From contig JBCCGK010000113.1 in the NCBI GenBank assembly GCA_039029315.1, positions 1-36,030 of the forward strand: a DNA stretch of 36,030 bases, read 5' to 3'. A model generated the notes under the pieces. It was not told where the DNA came from and did no database searches. It saw only the letters and a list, made by a program, of their open reading frames with translations. The stretch comes from JBCCCJ01 sp039029315 (GTDB taxonomy: Bacteria; Bacteroidota; Bacteroidia; J057). Position 1 is the first letter of the stretch. Every line of letters begins with the position of its first letter. The position numbers and the translations under genes were made by a program. This document shows, one piece after another, positions 33,816-36,030 of the stretch.

Positions 33816-34028
33816 ATGGAATCCTTTTCTCTTGAACAAAAATTAAGCGAACTACGCGAATTGGTTGAAAAAATGAACCAGGGAGTTTCAAATTTTGACT
33901 CACAAGTAGCACTATTCCAAAAAGGGACAAGCCTCATTGAGGAATGCCGCAAATACCTCGATCAATCTGAGATGAAAATTCAACAATTGATTGATGGGAA
34001 AATCAAAAACGACCCCACTGATTTCTGA
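33816..34028 (+). CDS. xseB: Exodeoxyribonuclease VII small subunit
   Basis: 70 residues from the ATG at 33816; the frame opens 19 codons earlier within repeat-adjacent sequence, but family length (60-85 aa) and the conserved beginning favour this Met (MESFSLEQKLSELRELVEKM). The pattern LRELVEKMNQG, ALFQKGTSLIEECRKYLDQSE, KIQQLID is the XseB helical hairpin. XseB subunits coat the large subunit XseA in exonuclease VII, which degrades single-stranded DNA from both ends into oligonucleotides. xseA, commonly just upstream, is absent here, where the MITE-like repeat lies instead. The DUF3127 gene follows after 69 bp on the same strand. Confidence 0.9.
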   Translation: MESFSLEQKLSELRELVEKMNQGVSNFDSQVALFQKGTSLIEECRKYLDQSEMKIQQLIDGKIKNDPTDF

Positions 34029-34097
34029 TTTTGTGCCTACTTTTTTATACTTTTACATGCTCAACTGGCGAATGTTAAGCCTAATCAAATCAAATTT

Positions 34098-34469
34098 ATG
34101 ACCATACAAGGAAAGCTTCATGTAAAATTTGATACCCAGCAGGTATCTGAGCGGTTCAGAAAACGAGAATTCGTAATTGAATATGTCGAAAATCCAATGT
34201 ATCCGCAATATTTGCTGTTTCAGTTGGTACAGGACAAATGTGAATTGATTGACGCCTATGAAGTTGGCTCGATGCTAGAGGTCGATTTCAACCTAAGAGG
34301 GAGGTCCTGGACAAGTCCTCAAAATGAAACGCGCTATTTCAATAGCCTGGAAGCATGGCGATTGTCACCGGTTCAAGTCAGTCAGCCCGCCGCTGATATG
34401 CCCCCTCCGCCGCCTCCTGCTGATGCCATTGATGTTACAGAGTCAAGTGGCGATGATTTGCCGTTTTAG
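34098..34469 (+). CDS. DUF3127 protein with SSB-like acidic tail
   Basis: 123 residues. The core (about 1-95) matches DUF3127, a small Bacteroidota family with a predicted OB-like fold: IQGKLHVKFDTQQVSERFRK, REFVIEYVENPMYPQYLLFQ, VDFNLRGRSW and YFNSLEAWRL. A linker with six prolines (PPPPPP) leads to the end SSGDDLPF, which is nearly the canonical C-terminal tail of single-stranded DNA-binding protein (DDDIPF/DDLPF) that recruits DNA repair partners. A role in single-stranded DNA metabolism is therefore plausible and fits the neighbour xseB, but it is inference. Spacing to xseB is 69 bp; a weaker TACTTTTA box in that gap could give it its own promoter. Confidence 0.85.
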   Translation: MTIQGKLHVKFDTQQVSERFRKREFVIEYVENPMYPQYLLFQLVQDKCELIDAYEVGSMLEVDFNLRGRSWTSPQNETRYFNSLEAWRLSPVQVSQPAADMPPPPPPADAIDVTESSGDDLPF

Positions 34470-34752
34470 ACCAATTTGGACACAAAACACACAATTGAAA
34501 AAGTTCCTTTTCCGGCTAATTGTTAACAGCGTAATAGTTCAGACAGAAGATACCCTGATCTTGATACAAAGCGCAGCCCCAACATTGCCTCCATCCCATT
34601 AAGCGAAGTTGGAATTCAAAACAAGCGAAAAGAACGATGGTAGATTAGCGTTTATTTTATCGAAAACCCTATTTTGTTAAGACCTTTCTGCTCATTTTCT
34701 TACATGTAAAGGGATTATTGTCCAACCTTTCTCCACTAGCAGAAATTTGAAC

Positions 34753-34782
34753 TTTGGTCTGAATTTCCAAAATTTACTTCTG
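34753..34782 (+). promoter_or_regulatory. Candidate promoter of the response regulator gene
   Basis: TTTG (34753-34756), an 18-bp spacer and TACTTCTG (34775-34782, one mismatch to TAnnTTTG) form a Bacteroidota-type -33/-7 pair 23 bp upstream of the ATG at 34806. The remaining part of the 336-bp gap since the DUF3127 gene shows no other gene or strong hairpin. Confidence 0.45.
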
Positions 34783-34805
34783 TTGGTTCACGAGAAAAAA
34801 AACAT

Positions 34806-35210
34806 ATGGAAGTATCTATGGCTACCTACAAGAGCGTAATGTTAGTTGACGACAACGAAATTGATAACATCATTAATGAGAAAATTATTGAAGCAAACAG
34901 CTTTGCTGAGAACATCCTTGTATTCCAGACAGGCCAGGAAGCTCTTGAGTATCTGAAAAGTCATCAAGATCGTGAAGAGGAACTTCCCGAAATTGTGTTT
35001 TTGGATATCAATATGCCGATCATGGATGGATTTCAGTTTTTGGAGGACTTCGAGAACTTTTCAGAAAAGGTACTCGACAAGTGCAAGATTATTATGCTTT
35101 CCTCCTCTATTAGCCCCAAGGACATCGATAGAGCAGCAAGCAGTCGATTTGTTAAGAAATACCTGAACAAACCATTGAATGCTCGCTACCTCGAAGCAAT
35201 AACTGTCTAA
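34806..35210 (+). CDS. Single-domain response regulator (CheY-like receiver)
   Basis: 134 residues from the first ATG; a second ATG at 34818 (MATYKSVMLVDD) is an equally reasonable start. It is one REC domain without an output domain: acidic pair D15-D16 in VMLVDDNEID, phosphoacceptor D67 in VFLDINMPIMDG, the conserved hydroxyl position in IIMLSSSIS (about 99-100) and the signature K122 in YLNKPLN. It should be phosphorylated by a histidine kinase not found in the window and act by protein-protein contact, like many stand-alone receivers in Bacteroidota. It is flanked by its own promoter candidate and a perfect terminator, so it is monocistronic. Confidence 0.93.
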   Translation: MEVSMATYKSVMLVDDNEIDNIINEKIIEANSFAENILVFQTGQEALEYLKSHQDREEELPEIVFLDINMPIMDGFQFLEDFENFSEKVLDKCKIIMLSSSISPKDIDRAASSRFVKKYLNKPLNARYLEAITV

Positions 35211-35234
35211 AACTCAAACAAGAACTGTCTTTGC

Positions 35235-35271
35235 AGGCATCATTCCGTTTTGGAATGATGCCTCTTCTTTT
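35235..35271 (+). terminator. Intrinsic terminator of the response regulator gene
   Basis: AGGCATCATTCC (35235-35246) and GGAATGATGCCT (35252-35263) form a perfect 12-bp stem with loop GTTTT, followed by CTTCTTTT. It starts 24 bp after the stop codon. Confidence 0.9.
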
Positions 35272-35529
35272 GCTGGAAAAATATCAGGATTCATTGGGCC
35301 TTCCCCCACTTTCCTGTCCTTCCTCCTCTCCAACAAGATAAGCTGGCAGAAAGAAGACTAGAATTCCGCAGTTAGGATATTTCATGGCGATCTTTATTCT
35401 GATAGAGAAAAAAAATCAACAATATTGAGGACTGTGATTCTTTTGTGATACTTTTTTCTCTCTTTAGGTAACACTCCTTTTACTTCCCGATCAAATGAGG
35501 GATGTACATAACTAACCAATAACTATTGA

Positions 35530-35769
35530 TCAAATTTGGGCACAATTGATACCTACACAAATACACAGGTAGGATCTGCTGTTTCGCCTCCCTTCCAGGT
35601 AGCGCATAATGTGATTCCGAACTGTAAAAACACCAAATTGTTTGTAACTCATTCTGGTGCTACCAATGACAAAGTAACCATTTATAACCTCGACCCAATC
35701 CCTACCCATAGTACTTCGCTTGTTGTAGGATTGAATCCTTTTGGATTGGGATATTATCGATATAGATAA
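35530..35769 (+). pseudogene. Probable 3' remnant of a secreted repeat (propeller-like) protein
   Basis: An open frame (from 35530; TTG at 35536; stop at 35767-35769) encodes about 77 residues with no ATG near its beginning and no signal peptide. The composition is protein-like, with pieces such as TNTQVGSAVSPPFQVAHNV, TKLFVTHSGATNDKVTIYNL and STSLVVGLNPFGLGYY resembling the last blade of a secreted beta-propeller. A TGA at 35527 closes the frame just upstream. I read it as the surviving end of a truncated gene; a short expressed protein starting at TTG is the alternative. A strong terminator hairpin follows 25 bp later, consistent with a former 3' end. Confidence 0.45.
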
Positions 35770-35794
35770 GTTCTGATTGAGTCGTAGAATAGAA

Positions 35795-35836
35795 AAACAA
35801 ATCCCCCCGGGCTTAATTGCCTGGGGGGATTTGTTT
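35795..35836. terminator. Bidirectional terminator hairpin
   Basis: AAACAAATCCCCCCGGGC (35795-35812) pairs with GCCTGGGGGGATTTGTTT (35819-35836), an 18-bp stem with a single G-U pair and loop TTAATT. The A-rich left and T-rich right flanks make it usable from both sides. It separates the plus-strand remnant from the minus-strand gene at the window's end. Confidence 0.88.
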
Positions 35837-35870
35837 GTGAATGTTTGGTCAGAGGATCGTTTCCTTTACT

Positions 35871-36030
35871 TTATCGAAGCAAAGTAACATTACCAGAATA
35901 TTCCTCTGAGCCAACTTTGAGCATGTAGAAATAGACTCCTTCTGGGGCAGAATTATTGCCGACTTGTCCATCCCAGGTAGAAGAGGGTCCTTCTGCCTCG
36001 AAGACAGTTCTCCCCCATCTGTCCTGCACA
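35871..36030 (-). CDS. 3' end of a T9SS type B cargo protein (partial)
   Basis: Only the last 52 codons are inside the window; the gene continues beyond the right edge. Reading the minus strand from 36029 gives VQDRWGRTVFEAEGPSSTWD, then GQVGNNSAPEGVYFYMLKVG and a short end NVTLLR before the stop (35871-35873). The pattern DRWG..VFE, WDG, APEGVY.Y..., G.VTL.R is the C-terminal 'gliding motility-associated' domain, the type B signal for type IX secretion. The full protein is therefore probably a large surface or secreted protein. The terminator at 35795-35836 lies 35 bp beyond the stop. Confidence 0.85.
   Translation of the reverse strand, partial: VQDRWGRTVFEAEGPSSTWDGQVGNNSAPEGVYFYMLKVGSEEYSGNVTLLR

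Overview
The window reads as a chromosomal segment of a Bacteroidota bacterium, tentatively a Saprospiria/Cytophagia-like marine or aquatic lineage. The evidence is: type IX secretion (T9SS) C-terminal sorting domains (type A at the end of the 1158-aa PKD protein, type B on the partial gene at the right edge), many secreted lipoproteins, a DUF3127 protein, few Shine-Dalgarno sequences, and candidate promoters of the TAnnTTTG type. No rRNA, tRNA, CRISPR array, phage or transposase gene was seen.

Layout. (1) 1-1135: no credible protein gene; relatively GC-rich on the far left, a group of stable hairpins at 751-845, and a 161-bp MITE-like repeat at 901-1061. (2) 1136-1807: secreted beta-barrel-like protein on the minus strand. 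(3) 2360-10565 (+): a planctomycete-style catabolic cassette of PSCyt1/DUF1549/LamG/DUF1553 lipoprotein, Tat-exported DUF1501 protein, sulfatase lipoprotein and a sodium:solute symporter; it probably acts on a sulfated glycan. (4) 10838-12978 (-): dxr (MEP isoprenoid pathway) and a PHP-family histidinol-phosphatase-like gene. (5) 13083-16483 (+): beta-oxidation pair of thiolase and hydratase/3-hydroxyacyl-CoA dehydrogenase, closed by a terminator and followed by a diverged second copy of the 161-bp repeat. (6) 16868-19635 (-): small membrane protein, crotonase-family enzyme with a palindrome-rich upstream region, and a short ComEC-like protein. (7) 20011-32577 (-): a tightly spaced envelope gene cluster, the most interesting part of the window. 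In transcription order it has two paralogous lipoproteins with Cys-capped coiled coils, a 1158-aa T9SS-sorted PKD/Ig adhesin-like protein, a beta-barrel protein whose C-terminus is a vWA-like domain, a lipoprotein carrying a paralogous copy of that domain, an 819-aa vWA protein (TssR-like), and a LolD/FtsX-type ABC transporter. (8) 32824-36030: small secreted protein, third copy of the 161-bp repeat, orphan xseB, a DUF3127 protein with an SSB-like tail, a single-domain response regulator, a gene remnant, strong terminators, and the 3' end of a T9SS type B cargo gene on the minus strand.

How the genes may work together. The sulfatase, DUF1501/PSCyt and symporter genes look like one desulfation-and-uptake unit. 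The 20-32 kb cluster looks like one multi-component outer-envelope assembly in which several metal-site (MIDAS-like) domains, a surface PKD protein and periplasm-facing lipoproteins are co-expressed with an ABC transporter of the lipoprotein-release or mechanotransmission type. I do not recognise it as a described system. No contractile T6SS genes are present, although the 819-aa protein recalls TssR.
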